A stretch of DNA of 64,000 nt from Streptomyces turgidiscabies Car8. Lineage in GTDB: Bacteria > Actinomycetota > Actinomycetes > Streptomycetales > Streptomycetaceae. Position numbers and translations under genes: made by a program. The notes below the pieces were generated by a model that saw only the letters and a list, made by a program, of their open reading frames with translations, was not told the DNA's origin and did no database searches. The stretch covers positions 620,001 to 684,000 of the forward strand of contig NZ_AEJB01000361.1 in the NCBI RefSeq assembly GCF_000331005.1, written 5' to 3'. Shown in pieces: positions 26,428-35,236 of the stretch (position 1 is the first letter of the stretch; each line of letters begins with the position of its first letter).

Positions 26428-27696
26428 CTACGTGGATCCAGGCGCGGCCGGGAGTGTCACCTCGAGGTGGCCGCGGCCGTCCGCGATCGCACGGACCTCC
26501 ACACCGGCCGAGGCGGCGATGCGCCGGACCACCGACAGCCCCAGCCCAAATCCATCGCCGCCGGTCACACCCGCTTCGAAGACCCGCTCGACCTCTTCGG
26601 GAGCGAACCCGGGACCGTCGTCCAGGACATCGACCACGATGGTCTCGCCCTGATTGCGCGCGGTGATCCACACACGGGACTTCGCATGCCGCAGGCCGTT
26701 GTCCAGCAGGGGTGACAGCAGCGACACGGCGACGTCGGGCGCCATGGCCACCTCGATCTTCGCGGGAAAGGCGACCTCGACCGCGCGACCGCCGATCGCC
26801 TGCCGCGCGGCGGAGCGCAGATCGCACCGGGTCCCCTCGTCCGTGCGGGCGCGCGCGGCGCGCAGGATCGTCGTGATCGCCGCGTCGAGGCGGTCGACCT
26901 CGCTCAGTACCGCCTCCGGCGGCACCGGCTCGCCGGACAGCTGAGCCAGCTGCGCCTCGCCCCGCAGGACCGTGAGCGGTGTCCGCAGTTCGTGGGCGAT
27001 CTCGTCGGTGAGCCGGCGCTCGTCAGCCAGTGCGTTGTCGACGCGCTCCAGGAGGCGGTCCAGCGTCTGTCCCAGTTCCCCGAACTCGTCGCGGGGCACG
27101 CCGAGGTTGAAGCGGCGCCCGGGTTCGTGATGGCCCCAGTCGTCGGCGAGGGCGGCCATTTCGTGCACGACCCGCAGCGCGCGGTGCACCACGAGGTGCG
27201 CGACACCGCCGGCGAGGACGATCGTGAGGCCGCCCAGGATCAGCGACAAGGTCAGACTGCGCTGCTCGGACGTCTCATAGGGCGTGAGATCCACCCGGAC
27301 GACCACCATCACGTGGTGGCCGTCGACCGGGACCTGCCGCGCGTACAGGAGGGAGTCGCCGACGGTCGCCGTCTGCGAACGCCCCGAGTCCACCAGCTCC
27401 CCGACACGCCTGACCACGCTCTTCGGGACGTTCCCGTCGATCAGGCGGCCGTCGGCATACACCCAGGCGACCTCGTCCAACGCCTCGCTGCCGTTCTCCG
27501 TGAGCACGACACGGCCGCCCTTGGCGGTGACGTTCGCCGCGACCGCCTCGGCGCGTGTACGGGCCAGATCGTGCGCGTCGGCGTCCGTCACCTGGCTCAA
27601 CAGCACGTGCGAGACCACGACCAATATCGCGACCACGGCGGTGGCGATCAGCACGGTGAGCGCGACGACGCTTCTGCGGAATCCCGTCACTGCCAT
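26428..27696 (-). CDS. Sensor histidine kinase
   Basis: A 422-residue kinase: TM1 about 10-33, external sensor about 34-160, TM2 about 165-190, HAMP, then HisKA (phospho-His in DEIAHELRTPLTVL) and HATPase (LLDNGLRHA, DVLDDGPGF, GFGLGLSVVRR). ATG 27696 overlaps the end of the response-regulator gene by 10 bp. The order regulator-kinase-COG4705 suggests that the membrane protein is a target or accessory sensor. Confidence 0.92.
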   Translation of the reverse strand: MAVTGFRRSVVALTVLIATAVVAILVVVSHVLLSQVTDADAHDLARTRAEAVAANVTAKGGRVVLTENGSEALDEVAWVYADGRLIDGNVPKSVVRRVGELVDSGRSQTATVGDSLLYARQVPVDGHHVMVVVRVDLTPYETSEQRSLTLSLILGGLTIVLAGGVAHLVVHRALRVVHEMAALADDWGHHEPGRRFNLGVPRDEFGELGQTLDRLLERVDNALADERRLTDEIAHELRTPLTVLRGEAQLAQLSGEPVPPEAVLSEVDRLDAAITTILRAARARTDEGTRCDLRSAARQAIGGRAVEVAFPAKIEVAMAPDVAVSLLSPLLDNGLRHAKSRVWITARNQGETIVVDVLDDGPGFAPEEVERVFEAGVTGGDGFGLGLSVVRRIAASAGVEVRAIADGRGHLEVTLPAAPGST

Positions 27697-28340
27697 CGGT
27701 AGCCCACGCCGCGGACGGTCGCCAGACGCCCGGCCACACCCAGCGGACCGAGCTTGGTCCGCAGCCGGCGCACATAGGAGTCGAGGGTGTTGTCGCTGAC
27801 GTGCGCCCCGTGCGGCCAGCCGGCGGCGACGAGGGCGTGGCGGCGCACCGCGTCGCCCTGCGAGGCGATCAGGCGGCCCAGTAGCCGGAACTCGGTCGGG
27901 GTCAGGCTCATGCTCACCGCATCGTAGGTCACCATGTGCTTCGCCGGATCGAGGACGACCTCGTGCGATGCGGGCGCCACGGTGGCCCGGCGCAGCAGCG
28001 CCCGGACGCGGACCAGCAGTTCCGGGATGTCGAAGGGTTTGGTCATGTAGTCGTCGGCGCCTGCCTCGAAGCCGCCCACCTTGTGATGCAGGCCGTCCAG
28101 GGCGGTGAGCATCAACACCGGCACGTCGACGCCGCGAGCCCTCAGTGCCAGGCAGACATCGCGGCCGTCTGCGTCCGGCAGCCCGAGATCCAGGACGATC
28201 AGCTGGGGTGCCGGTGCGAGCTGCCGCAGCAGGCTGTCTGCCGTGGCGGCGACGGAAACGGTGTGACCGTCGTGCTCCAGGGCACGCTTGAGGATGCCGC
28301 GAACCGCCGCGTCGTCTTCGCACACCATGATGAAAGCCAC
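27687..28340 (-). CDS. OmpR-family response regulator
   Basis: A 217-residue regulator. The receiver has CEDD, the Asp in LIVLDLGLPDADG and Lys in YMTKPFD; the winged-helix domain has LTPTEFRLLGRLI and SDNTLDSYVRRLRTKL. It is the first gene of a three-gene minus-strand operon with a kinase and COG4705 protein, and is divergent from the small DUF1801-type gene at 28449. Confidence 0.93.
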   Translation of the reverse strand: MAFIMVCEDDAAVRGILKRALEHDGHTVSVAATADSLLRQLAPAPQLIVLDLGLPDADGRDVCLALRARGVDVPVLMLTALDGLHHKVGGFEAGADDYMTKPFDIPELLVRVRALLRRATVAPASHEVVLDPAKHMVTYDAVSMSLTPTEFRLLGRLIASQGDAVRRHALVAAGWPHGAHVSDNTLDSYVRRLRTKLGPLGVAGRLATVRGVGYRWQ

Positions 28341-28448
28341 GTGCTGACCCTAGATACTCGCGTCCCAGTACTCCATCTGCCCAGATCAGCCACCTGGCGC
28401 TCGGGCACGACCGGCCGAGGCGCAGCGGGGGCTCACGGGAGGACCACA

Positions 28449-28796
28449 ATGAGTGACATGGATCGTGTACAGGAGTACATCGACGCCATTCCGCCAGGTC
28501 ACCGCCCGCTCTTCGACCGTGTCAGCGGGCTGATCTTGAAGGAGTTCCCGCAGGTGAGCGTGGCACTGTCGTACGGAATGCCCACCTACCGGGTCGGAAA
28601 GCGCAGGCTGTACATCGGGGTCTGGTGGCACGGCGTCTCGATCTATGGGTGGGGAACAGACCGCGATGGTGGCTTCAGCGCCCGCCATCCCACGCTGATC
28701 AGCGGAAAGGCCACCATTCGGCTGCGGTCCATGGACATGGCGGCCGTCACCGACGACGAACTGCGCGCCCTCATCCGTGCCGCTCTGACGGCCTGA
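28449..28796 (+). CDS. DUF1801-type small protein
   Basis: A 115-residue soluble protein with the fold signature of DUF1801/YdhG-like proteins: VQEYIDAIPPGHRPLFDRV, then SVALSYGMPTYRVGKRRLYI and a C-terminal helix TDDELRALIRAAL. The function is unknown; family members resemble iron-chaperone frataxin folds. ATG 28449 follows GGGAGGACCACA. It stands alone, divergent from the two-component operon. Confidence 0.8.
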   Translation: MSDMDRVQEYIDAIPPGHRPLFDRVSGLILKEFPQVSVALSYGMPTYRVGKRRLYIGVWWHGVSIYGWGTDRDGGFSARHPTLISGKATIRLRSMDMAAVTDDELRALIRAALTA

Positions 28797-28899
28797 CCGG
28801 GGGCCACTCTCCTCCTGGGCCGGGCGCGGCCAGCGGCCGGCGAAAGCAGGTGGCAGGCCGACCTGTCCGAGTAGATCGGCGACTCGTTCGTGTATGTCA

Positions 28900-29180
28900 C
28901 CCTTCTCCGCATCAGCGATGCAGGCGCAGGGGCCGACCGACCGTGGTGCCTACGGTGTGGCCGGTACGGCCGTGCCGGAGGTACGGATCGTCGGGGTCGA
29001 GCCAAAGGGTTCGACCGCCTTCGGTCCGCCCGACACGGGCGACCTGCTGGGCGAGGGCGCGAAGGTCGGTGACCTCAAGGCGTTCGCCACCGCCCGGGCC
29101 GTCGCCCGCCGCACGGCCTGCTCATCGGCGGCTCCGCTGGCGGAGTCACAGACACGTACAGTCACGGCCGGCGCCATACG
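28900..29180 (+). pseudogene. Remnant of a cysteine-synthase/CBS-like PLP enzyme
   Basis: One frame reads EVRIVGVEPKGSTAFG then GEGAKVGDLKAFATARAVAR, like the late part of cysteine synthase or cystathionine beta-synthase. The next conserved block, LLIGGSAGGVT, appears in a different frame at about 29118-29152, so a frameshift has occurred. The N-terminal PLP-lysine half is absent. It is clearly non-functional if the assignment is right. Confidence 0.5.
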
Positions 29181-29645
29181 ACGGCCCACCTGCTGGGCGA
29201 CCGCAGCCGGCAGGAGCGGGAGCGGGAGCGGGAGCACGAGGGGGACGTAGACGTCGATCCTTCTGGGCCGCTCTCACCGAGCAGGTCGCGCAATGCCTGC
29301 TCCTCTTCGGAACGCGGTCCGCTGACTGCTGGAGGACGGCGACCGGATCGGGACCACGGTTGAGGGCCTGGTGCAGGGCCTCGGCGGCGCGAACCCGCGC
29401 GCAGCGGATCCAGTCCGTCCAGGCAAAGTTGACGCTCCGCCACCCAAAAATCATGCATGTCGGCGTTCAGAGCCGCCGCACAAGCCGTAGCCGTGATCGC
29501 GATGCAGATCAACAGTGCGTTGAGCACCTGGTACGCGCGTCCACGGCGATTCTCAGACCAGCGCCACGCTTTCCTGTTCCGCTCTCACCTCAGCTGGGCG
29601 AGCCTGGAGTGCCCGTCCTCCCTTTACCTGGTGTAGTTGCCGAAT
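29181..29645. other. Degraded region with short GGAGCG repeat
   Basis: No intact gene was found in these 465 bp. About four tandem copies of a GGAGCG hexamer lie near 29212-29236. On the minus strand a frame starting near 29527 begins MLNALLICIAITATACAAAL and seems to continue in another frame as ALHQALNRGPDPVAVLQQ, suggesting a frameshifted remnant of an exported protein. The family is not recognised. Confidence 0.3.
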
Positions 29646-31412
29646 ATGGAGAAAGTGGATTCGGTCGCCTATACCGCCGACACCGGAGGCCGGCGACGCT
29701 ACACACGCCGACCCGCCGCCGACCCGCCGTGGACTGACGACGACGCGGTCAACTCCCAGCAGTGGCACCGCGGCATGACGTTGATCGCCACGATCAGTCT
29801 GTTCATCGGCACCCGCTCGGCCTGGACCCAGGCGATGCTCTCCCATCCGCCCGCCGCCGGGGTCATCTCACTCTGTTACGCCGGGATCCTCGTGTGCGGG
29901 GTGCTCGCCCTGGTCGTACGGGGCCGGCGGGCCCTGGTCCGGGTGGACATCACGGTTCTCGTCCTCGCGGTGGCCCTGGTGGTCTGCGGTTACTGGCTGA
30001 ATCACATCGGCACGGACGAGGGCGTACTGACCGGGCAGGCCGCGAACCAGATCGCGCACGGCCGCCCCGTCTACGGACAGCCCTGGCCCTGGCTGTTCGG
30101 CACGTCCAATTCCGGCCTGACCAAGACAATGTCCGGCTCATATGACTACACGTACGGCTATCCACCGCTGACCGCCCTGCTCGCCGCCCCGGTCCACGCC
30201 TTCCTGTCCTCCTCGGCGGCCGCCACCCTGGTCACCACGGGGGCGCTGATCGCCGGAGCGGTCACGCTGTGGCTCATGCTGCCCGCCCCCTGGCGGTCGG
30301 CGGCAACCGCCGTGTGCCTCGGCTTCGGCGTCCTCCCCGGCTACGCCCGCTCCGGCTACCCGGCGATCGTCGCCCTGGCCCTGCTGATCCCGGTGGCGGT
30401 CCGCTGGCCGGCCACCGGAGCGGGCGGACGCCTGGGACGGTGCGGGATCCTGCGGGCCGTGTGCCTGGGCGCCGCCTGCGCCGCCCAGCAACTCGCCTGG
30501 TTCTTCGCCCCGTTCCTTCTGATCGGCCTGTACGCGGTACGGCGCGGTGAACTCGGGGCCCGCCCCGCGGCAGCCGTGCTGGCCCGTTTCGCCGGAGTCA
30601 GCGCGGTGACGTGGGTGGGGATCAACGCCTACTTCGCCGCTCAGGGCTTCTCCGCCTGGTGGCACGGCCTGCTTCTACCCCTCACCCAGAAGGCGATCCT
30701 GCACGGCCAGGGCCTGATGGGCATCTCCTACTACTTCACCGACGGCAGCAGCCGCCTCGACTACTACTCCTACGCCAGCCAGCTGTTCCTGGTCGGCCTG
30801 CTCGCCGCGACCCTGCTGTTCGTCCGCCGCCTGGGAACGGCGCTGACGGTCCTGCCCTGGCTGCCCTTCTACCTCGCCATCCGTTCCCAGGACGGCTACT
30901 TCCTGATGATGACCCCGCTGTGGCTGGCCGCCGCGGCGACCGTCCCCGCCCTCTCTCTGGCCTCCGCCTGGCAGCCCCGGATCCCCCGCTTCACAGGCCG
31001 GGGTGCCAAGGCCGCCCTCTGCGCGGCGCTCGTCACGCCGGCCGCGCTGTGCGCCGGAATCGCCGCCTCCAGCCCGCCTCCCCTGCGTATGACGCTCACC
31101 ACCCGCATCAGCGACCAGCCCCATCCCGCCGTCACTGCCGTAACGGTGAAGGCCGTCAACACCACCAGCACCGCCCTCACCCCTCATTTCGCCAGCCGCA
31201 TCGGCCAGGGCGCCTCCAACTGGTGGACCGTCACCAGTGGGCCAGCCACACTCTCCCCGCGCAGCGCGGCCGTATACGTCGTACGGCCGGCCGGCGGTCA
31301 CCGCCCCGTGCCCGGCGCGCATCAGCGCATGTACCTCGTCGCCGTCACCGGAAGCCCGATGACGATCAGCACCGCCCGCGTCGAGGTCACCATACGGCCC
31401 CCCAGCCGCTGA
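29646..31412 (+). CDS. Polytopic membrane protein, GT87-like glycosyltransferase
   Basis: A 588-residue protein with a hydrophilic N-terminus (about 1-40), ten to twelve membrane spans (about 45-470) and an external C-terminal domain (about 475-588). Between the first spans lies DEGVLTGQAANQIAHGRPVY, resembling the acidic first loop of polyprenyl-phosphate mannosyltransferases (GT87/GT39 type). The likely role is transfer of a sugar from a lipid carrier outside the membrane. ATG 29646 is chosen over TTG 29637. It is convergent with a GtrA gene, another lipid-linked-sugar family. Confidence 0.6.
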   Translation: MEKVDSVAYTADTGGRRRYTRRPAADPPWTDDDAVNSQQWHRGMTLIATISLFIGTRSAWTQAMLSHPPAAGVISLCYAGILVCGVLALVVRGRRALVRVDITVLVLAVALVVCGYWLNHIGTDEGVLTGQAANQIAHGRPVYGQPWPWLFGTSNSGLTKTMSGSYDYTYGYPPLTALLAAPVHAFLSSSAAATLVTTGALIAGAVTLWLMLPAPWRSAATAVCLGFGVLPGYARSGYPAIVALALLIPVAVRWPATGAGGRLGRCGILRAVCLGAACAAQQLAWFFAPFLLIGLYAVRRGELGARPAAAVLARFAGVSAVTWVGINAYFAAQGFSAWWHGLLLPLTQKAILHGQGLMGISYYFTDGSSRLDYYSYASQLFLVGLLAATLLFVRRLGTALTVLPWLPFYLAIRSQDGYFLMMTPLWLAAAATVPALSLASAWQPRIPRFTGRGAKAALCAALVTPAALCAGIAASSPPPLRMTLTTRISDQPHPAVTAVTVKAVNTTSTALTPHFASRIGQGASNWWTVTSGPATLSPRSAAVYVVRPAGGHRPVPGAHQRMYLVAVTGSPMTISTARVEVTIRPPSR

Positions 31413-31443
31413 CCGGCGGGAATCGCACCCGAGGACACCTCCC

Positions 31444-32010
31444 TCAGCGCCGCACTCGGAACACCCAGGTGCGGTAGGACCAGAAGCGGAAGAGGGTCGC
31501 GCACGCGATCCCCGCGACCTTGAAGAGGTTGCTCTCAAGCGCCGAGTCCCAGCCGAACCAGTACGTCGCGACGTACAGCACCCCGTTCTCGATGACCAGG
31601 CCGACGACGCTGAAAAGACAGAAGAGAGCGAACCCCCCGACGCGGCTCTGCGGGTCCTGGTGCCGATAGGCGAAATACCGGAAACCCAGGTAATTGAAAA
31701 CTATCGCCACGATGGTCGCGATGATGCTGCATCGCACCACGGGCAGAGTCGTCACCGCTCGGCTGAGGTTGAACACGGCGAGATTCACCCCGACGCCCAG
31801 CCCACCGACGGCACCGAACCTGACGACCTCCTGAAGCAGAGCGGGAAGCTTCTTGCGCTTCGTGTCCGCCTCATCCGCTTTGTGCAGGGGACGCACAGTC
31901 CTCCAGAGGTTCGAGCTTCGCACGGTCGTGCCCAGGAGTTGATATGCAGGGCCTCGTAGATTTTCTGACACACCGAAGCGTTTTCGCTCGTCAGGCTTGG
32001 CCGTGACCAT
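31444..32010 (-). CDS. GtrA-family membrane protein
   Basis: A 188-residue protein. After a charged N-terminal stretch of about 60 residues come four membrane helices typical of GtrA (EVVRFGAVGGLGVGVNLAVF, then IATIVAIVFNYLGFRYFAY, and KVAGIACATLFRFWSYRTWV). GtrA proteins move or handle undecaprenyl-phosphate-linked sugars. Its convergent neighbour is a membrane glycosyltransferase, so the two may act in one cell-surface glycosylation pathway. ATG 32010 is the only good start. Confidence 0.88.
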   Translation of the reverse strand: MVTAKPDERKRFGVSENLRGPAYQLLGTTVRSSNLWRTVRPLHKADEADTKRKKLPALLQEVVRFGAVGGLGVGVNLAVFNLSRAVTTLPVVRCSIIATIVAIVFNYLGFRYFAYRHQDPQSRVGGFALFCLFSVVGLVIENGVLYVATYWFGWDSALESNLFKVAGIACATLFRFWSYRTWVFRVRR

Positions 32011-32029
32011 GCGGATGGTCAGTCCCTCG

Positions 32030-32260
32030 GCTCACCAGGCCGCCGCTGCCGTGCACGCTGCCGATGGCCGGTTCGGCGCGTACTCGGCCCTCCGTACGGG
32101 ACCGTGATGTCGCGCCCGCGCTCCTCCTTCGCCGCGACGGCTTTGCCGTCGGCCCGGTTTCGGTACGGTGAAGCCGTTGCCGCACTCCGTGCCGCGGACG
32201 GCCACCGTACGGGCGTCCGCCGGTGCGACCGGCCTCGCCACCGGGTCACCATGACCGTTT
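32030..32260 (-). pseudogene. Remnant of an EfeO cupredoxin domain
   Basis: A minus-strand frame reads ADARTVAVRGTECGNGFTVP followed by KPGR. This aligns with the EfeO part of the fusion at 17107 ([20 protein letters not shown] and on). The resemblance then shifts frame (DITVPYGGPS). Only about 70 codons remain, so this is a decayed fragment, possibly from a second iron-uptake locus. Confidence 0.5.
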
Positions 32261-32319
32261 CGGGGCTGTCCGGCGTCCGGCCGGACTCGCCGTGTTCCGG
32301 CGGTCGCACCCGCCTCCGG

Positions 32320-33624
32320 TCATCCGCCCCGCGTCCCTTCCGCGGACCGCACCGGGAGCAGCAGCGTGAACGTTGTCGGCGCGCGGTTCGTCAGAGAGAG
32401 CCGGCCCCCGAGAGAGAAAGCCAGGTCGCGGGCGAGCGCGAGGCCGATGCCCGTGCCCGCCCCGCCCTCGGTGTGGCCACGCTCGAACAGGCGTGCGGAG
32501 TCGCCGTTCACGGTGCCCTCGTCGGCGATGTCGAGGGCGAGGGCGTCGTCGAGGTCGCGGACCGTGACGCGCACGGTGCCGTGTCCGTGAACGCGGGCGT
32601 TGTCGAGCAGCACACCGAGGATCTCGGCCACGGGTCCGCCCGGGACGCGTACGTCGTCCGGCGCCTCACCCGTGTCGCACTCCAGGCGTCTGCCGTCGCG
32701 GGCGAACAGCCCGTGCCACCGCTCCTCGGTCTCCCTCAGCAGGCCCGCGACCGCCCGGTCCGGCTCGACCGGTCGGGGCAGCCCCGCTGAGGCGGACAGC
32801 CGCAGGACCTCCTCCACGGTGTGGTGCAGCCTGCGGGTGGCGTCCAGGGCCTCCTCCAGCACGGGGCGGGTGTCGTCCTGTTCGAGTCCGGTTTCCAGGG
32901 TGAGCTGGAGGCCGGTCAGCGGGGTGCGCAGTTGGTGGGAGACATTGGCGGTGAAATCGCGTTCGCGGCGCAGGAGTTCGGCCAGGCTGTGCAGCATCTC
33001 GTTGTGGGTGCGGGCGACCTGGTCGATCTCGGCGATGGTGCTGGGAGCGGCCCGCGCGGTCAGGTCGCCGCCGGTGACGGCCCGGCAGTGCCGTGAGAGG
33101 TCCTCCAGGGGAGCGGCGAGCGCCCGCGCCTGTCGGCGGGCCACAAGGACGGCCACGGTCAGCGCCAGTACGGCCGCGCCGAGGAGGATGGCCCAGCCGA
33201 CGAGGACGCGGTCGCGCACGTCCTGGACCGCTGAGGAGACGCGGACGACGCCGATGACCCGCTCGTCGTGGGAGACGGGGACGGCGGCGACGATCTCACT
33301 GCCCCCGGTCGACCGCGTGACCTTGCCAGCCAGGGCCCGGCGGACCGTGTCGTCGCCGGTCCGGGGGCCGCTGCCCGCGCGCAGCCGCAACTGCGGGTCG
33401 TAGAGGCCCAGGCGCCCGCCGGCCGGGGGCGGCGGCAGCTCCACCGGGTCCCCGGTCGCGTAGTCCGGACTCACGCGGACGGCGCCGGCCAGGGCCGCTC
33501 GCTCCAGGGCGTCCCGCTGGGCCGCGTACAGGGATGACCTGATGGCGAGGGCCAGGGGGACGGCCAGGAGGACCAGGGCGACCATGACGGCGGTGAGGGC
33601 CACGCGCACCACACGCTGTCTCAT
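32320..33624 (-). CDS. Sensor histidine kinase of the MacB/FtsX-type ABC locus
   Basis: A 434-residue kinase. TM1 lies at about 8-30, an external sensor at about 31-145, TM2 at about 148-170, then HAMP, HisKA (phospho-His in ANVSHQLRTPLTGL) and HATPase (LLDNARVHG, GTGIGLALARDL). The phospho-His motif has Gln in place of the usual Glu after His. ATG 33624 was chosen for the typical short N-terminus. It is divergent from the lipoprotein-ABC operon whose last gene (38578) encodes an OmpR-type regulator, the likely partner. Its last 130 codons are duplicated at 54.7 kb. Confidence 0.9.
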   Translation of the reverse strand: MRQRVVRVALTAVMVALVLLAVPLALAIRSSLYAAQRDALERAALAGAVRVSPDYATGDPVELPPPPAGGRLGLYDPQLRLRAGSGPRTGDDTVRRALAGKVTRSTGGSEIVAAVPVSHDERVIGVVRVSSAVQDVRDRVLVGWAILLGAAVLALTVAVLVARRQARALAAPLEDLSRHCRAVTGGDLTARAAPSTIAEIDQVARTHNEMLHSLAELLRRERDFTANVSHQLRTPLTGLQLTLETGLEQDDTRPVLEEALDATRRLHHTVEEVLRLSASAGLPRPVEPDRAVAGLLRETEERWHGLFARDGRRLECDTGEAPDDVRVPGGPVAEILGVLLDNARVHGHGTVRVTVRDLDDALALDIADEGTVNGDSARLFERGHTEGGAGTGIGLALARDLAFSLGGRLSLTNRAPTTFTLLLPVRSAEGTRGG

Positions 33625-33841
33625 GCCCCCATGATGCGTGCCGTCGGCCTGCCCGTACGGGACCGGCCGCACGCTTTTGCCGTCGTCTAACCCTCGCCGT
33701 GCGGTGCGTTAACCGGCCGCCTCCTAGCGTCGTTGCCATGACCGCCCGGTCGGCGCACAGCCCCCGGCCGGCAGCTCGTCTCCCCCGCTCTTTCCAAGCG
33801 TTCCAGGCGTTTTCCAGGCATTTCCCAGGAGGGCAGCAACG

Positions 33842-34492
33842 ATGGCACGCGTACATGTCTTCGGCGTCGTCGGGCTCGTACTCGCCGCGGCGGTGACCGC
33901 CGGGTGTTCCGGTTCCGGGGCCACCTCCGGCTCGGGTTCCAGCTCAAGTTCCGGTGCTGCTTCCACCACCGCTTCCGCTGGAGGCTCGGGCAGCAGTCCG
34001 GCGCCCACCGAGTCCAATCCGCCCGGCGACATCCCTGACAACCAGGCGTTCGTCGCCTACCAGCCGTCCGGTGGCGCGTTCACCGGGTTCACGGTGAAGG
34101 TGCCCGAGGGCTGGGCCCGTACCAGCCAAGGCGGCACCACCGTCTTCACCGACAAACTCAACCGCGTCCAGATCTCCGCCGCTGCCACGTCGAGCGCGCC
34201 CACGGTCGGCTCGGTCACCCGCCAGGTCGTGCCCCAACTACGCGTCCAGGTACCGAAGTTCACAAGCCCGAAGGTGTCCGCGGTGACCCGGAAAGCGGGT
34301 GGGGCCGTGCTGCTGACCTATCAGGGTGACTCCGCCGCGAATCCGGTCACCGGCAAGGTCGTGCGCGACGCGTTCGAGCGGTACGCCTTCTACCGGCAGG
34401 GCCACGAGGTGGACCTCACCCTGTCCGGCCCGGTCAACGCCGACAACGTTGACCCCTGGCGCATCGTCAGCGACTCCTTCACCTGGAAGTAA
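33842..34492 (+). CDS. Secreted lipoprotein, unknown family
   Basis: A 216-residue protein. The N-terminus is a lipoprotein signal (hydrophobic VVGLVLAAAV, then lipobox VTAGC, Cys21), followed by a Ser/Gly-rich linker (about 22-60) and a folded domain (about 65-216) beginning near NQAFVAYQPSGGAF. ATG 33842 follows AGGAGGGCAGCAACG. It lies 12 bp upstream of the ABC operon start, suggesting that it is the external component or sensor of that system. The fold resembles Mog1/PsbP-like lipoproteins of actinobacteria, but this is tentative. Confidence 0.75.
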   Translation: MARVHVFGVVGLVLAAAVTAGCSGSGATSGSGSSSSSGAASTTASAGGSGSSPAPTESNPPGDIPDNQAFVAYQPSGGAFTGFTVKVPEGWARTSQGGTTVFTDKLNRVQISAAATSSAPTVGSVTRQVVPQLRVQVPKFTSPKVSAVTRKAGGAVLLTYQGDSAANPVTGKVVRDAFERYAFYRQGHEVDLTLSGPVNADNVDPWRIVSDSFTWK

Positions 34493-34504
34493 GGAGTGAA
34501 CACC

Positions 34505-35236
34505 ATGCCGGTCCCACCGTCCGACGAGGCCCTCACCGCGCGGGAGCTGTACCGCTTCTTCCGGGCCGGCGAGGAGGAGACGCTCGCCCTGCGCGGGGTG
34601 TCCCTGCGGGTGCGGCGCGGTGAGACGATCGCCGTGGTCGGGCCGTCCGGAGCGGGCAAGTCCACCCTGCTGTCCTGTCTGGCCGGGCTCGACGAACCCT
34701 CGGGCGGTGAGGTGCGCGTGGACGGCGTACGCATCAGCCACCGGCCGGAGACCGAACGAGCCCGGCTGCGCGCCCGGAACATCGGCGTTCTGCTGCAGAG
34801 CCGCAACCTCGTCGCCCACCTCAGCGTGCGCGACAACGTCCGCCTGGCGCACAGCGCCGTGCGCGGCCGGCCGGCCGTTCCGGCGGGAGAGCTGCTGGAC
34901 GAGGTGGGGCTCGCGGGGCGGGCACACGCGCTGCCCCGGCAACTGTCGGGCGGCGAGCTGGCGCGCGCCGGTCTGGCCGTCGCGCTGGCCAACTCCCCGG
35001 CCGTCCTGCTGGCGGACGAACCGACCGGCGAACTCGACGGCGGCACCGAGCGCCTGATCCTTCAGATGCTGCGCGACCGCGCCGCCCTGGGCTGCGCGGT
35101 GCTGATCGTCACCCACAGCGCCGAAGCCGTCCGGATCGCCGACCGGGTGATCGCTCTGGACGACGGCAGGGCCCACGAGAGCTCCAAGTACCGGGCAGGC
35201 ACGCAGCAGCAGGAGGCCCACGATGTCGCCCCGTGA
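34505..35236 (+). CDS. ABC transporter ATP-binding protein (MacB/LolD-like), 1
   Basis: A 243-residue ATPase. Walker A is GPSGAGKST, the Q-loop lies in IGVLLQSRNLVAHL, the signature LSGGELARAG and Walker B AVLLADEPTGELDGG. ATG 34505 has AAGGAG 8 bases upstream, while GTG 34496 is too close to it. It overlaps the second ATPase gene by 14 bp. Two different ATPases with one FtsX-type permease suggests a heteromeric mechanotransmission-type transporter. Confidence 0.92.
   Translation: MPVPPSDEALTARELYRFFRAGEEETLALRGVSLRVRRGETIAVVGPSGAGKSTLLSCLAGLDEPSGGEVRVDGVRISHRPETERARLRARNIGVLLQSRNLVAHLSVRDNVRLAHSAVRGRPAVPAGELLDEVGLAGRAHALPRQLSGGELARAGLAVALANSPAVLLADEPTGELDGGTERLILQMLRDRAALGCAVLIVTHSAEAVRIADRVIALDDGRAHESSKYRAGTQQQEAHDVAP

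Noticed and set aside
26428..28449. Apparent 673-residue regulator-kinase fusion
   Set aside because: The regulator occupies a different frame (27687-28340). The conserved kinase begins at ATG 27696; sequence before that in this frame is a shadow.
29212..29236. GGAGCG hexamer array as a possible CRISPR or regulatory repeat
   Set aside because: Only about four short tandem units without spacers; best explained as a microsatellite in decayed sequence.
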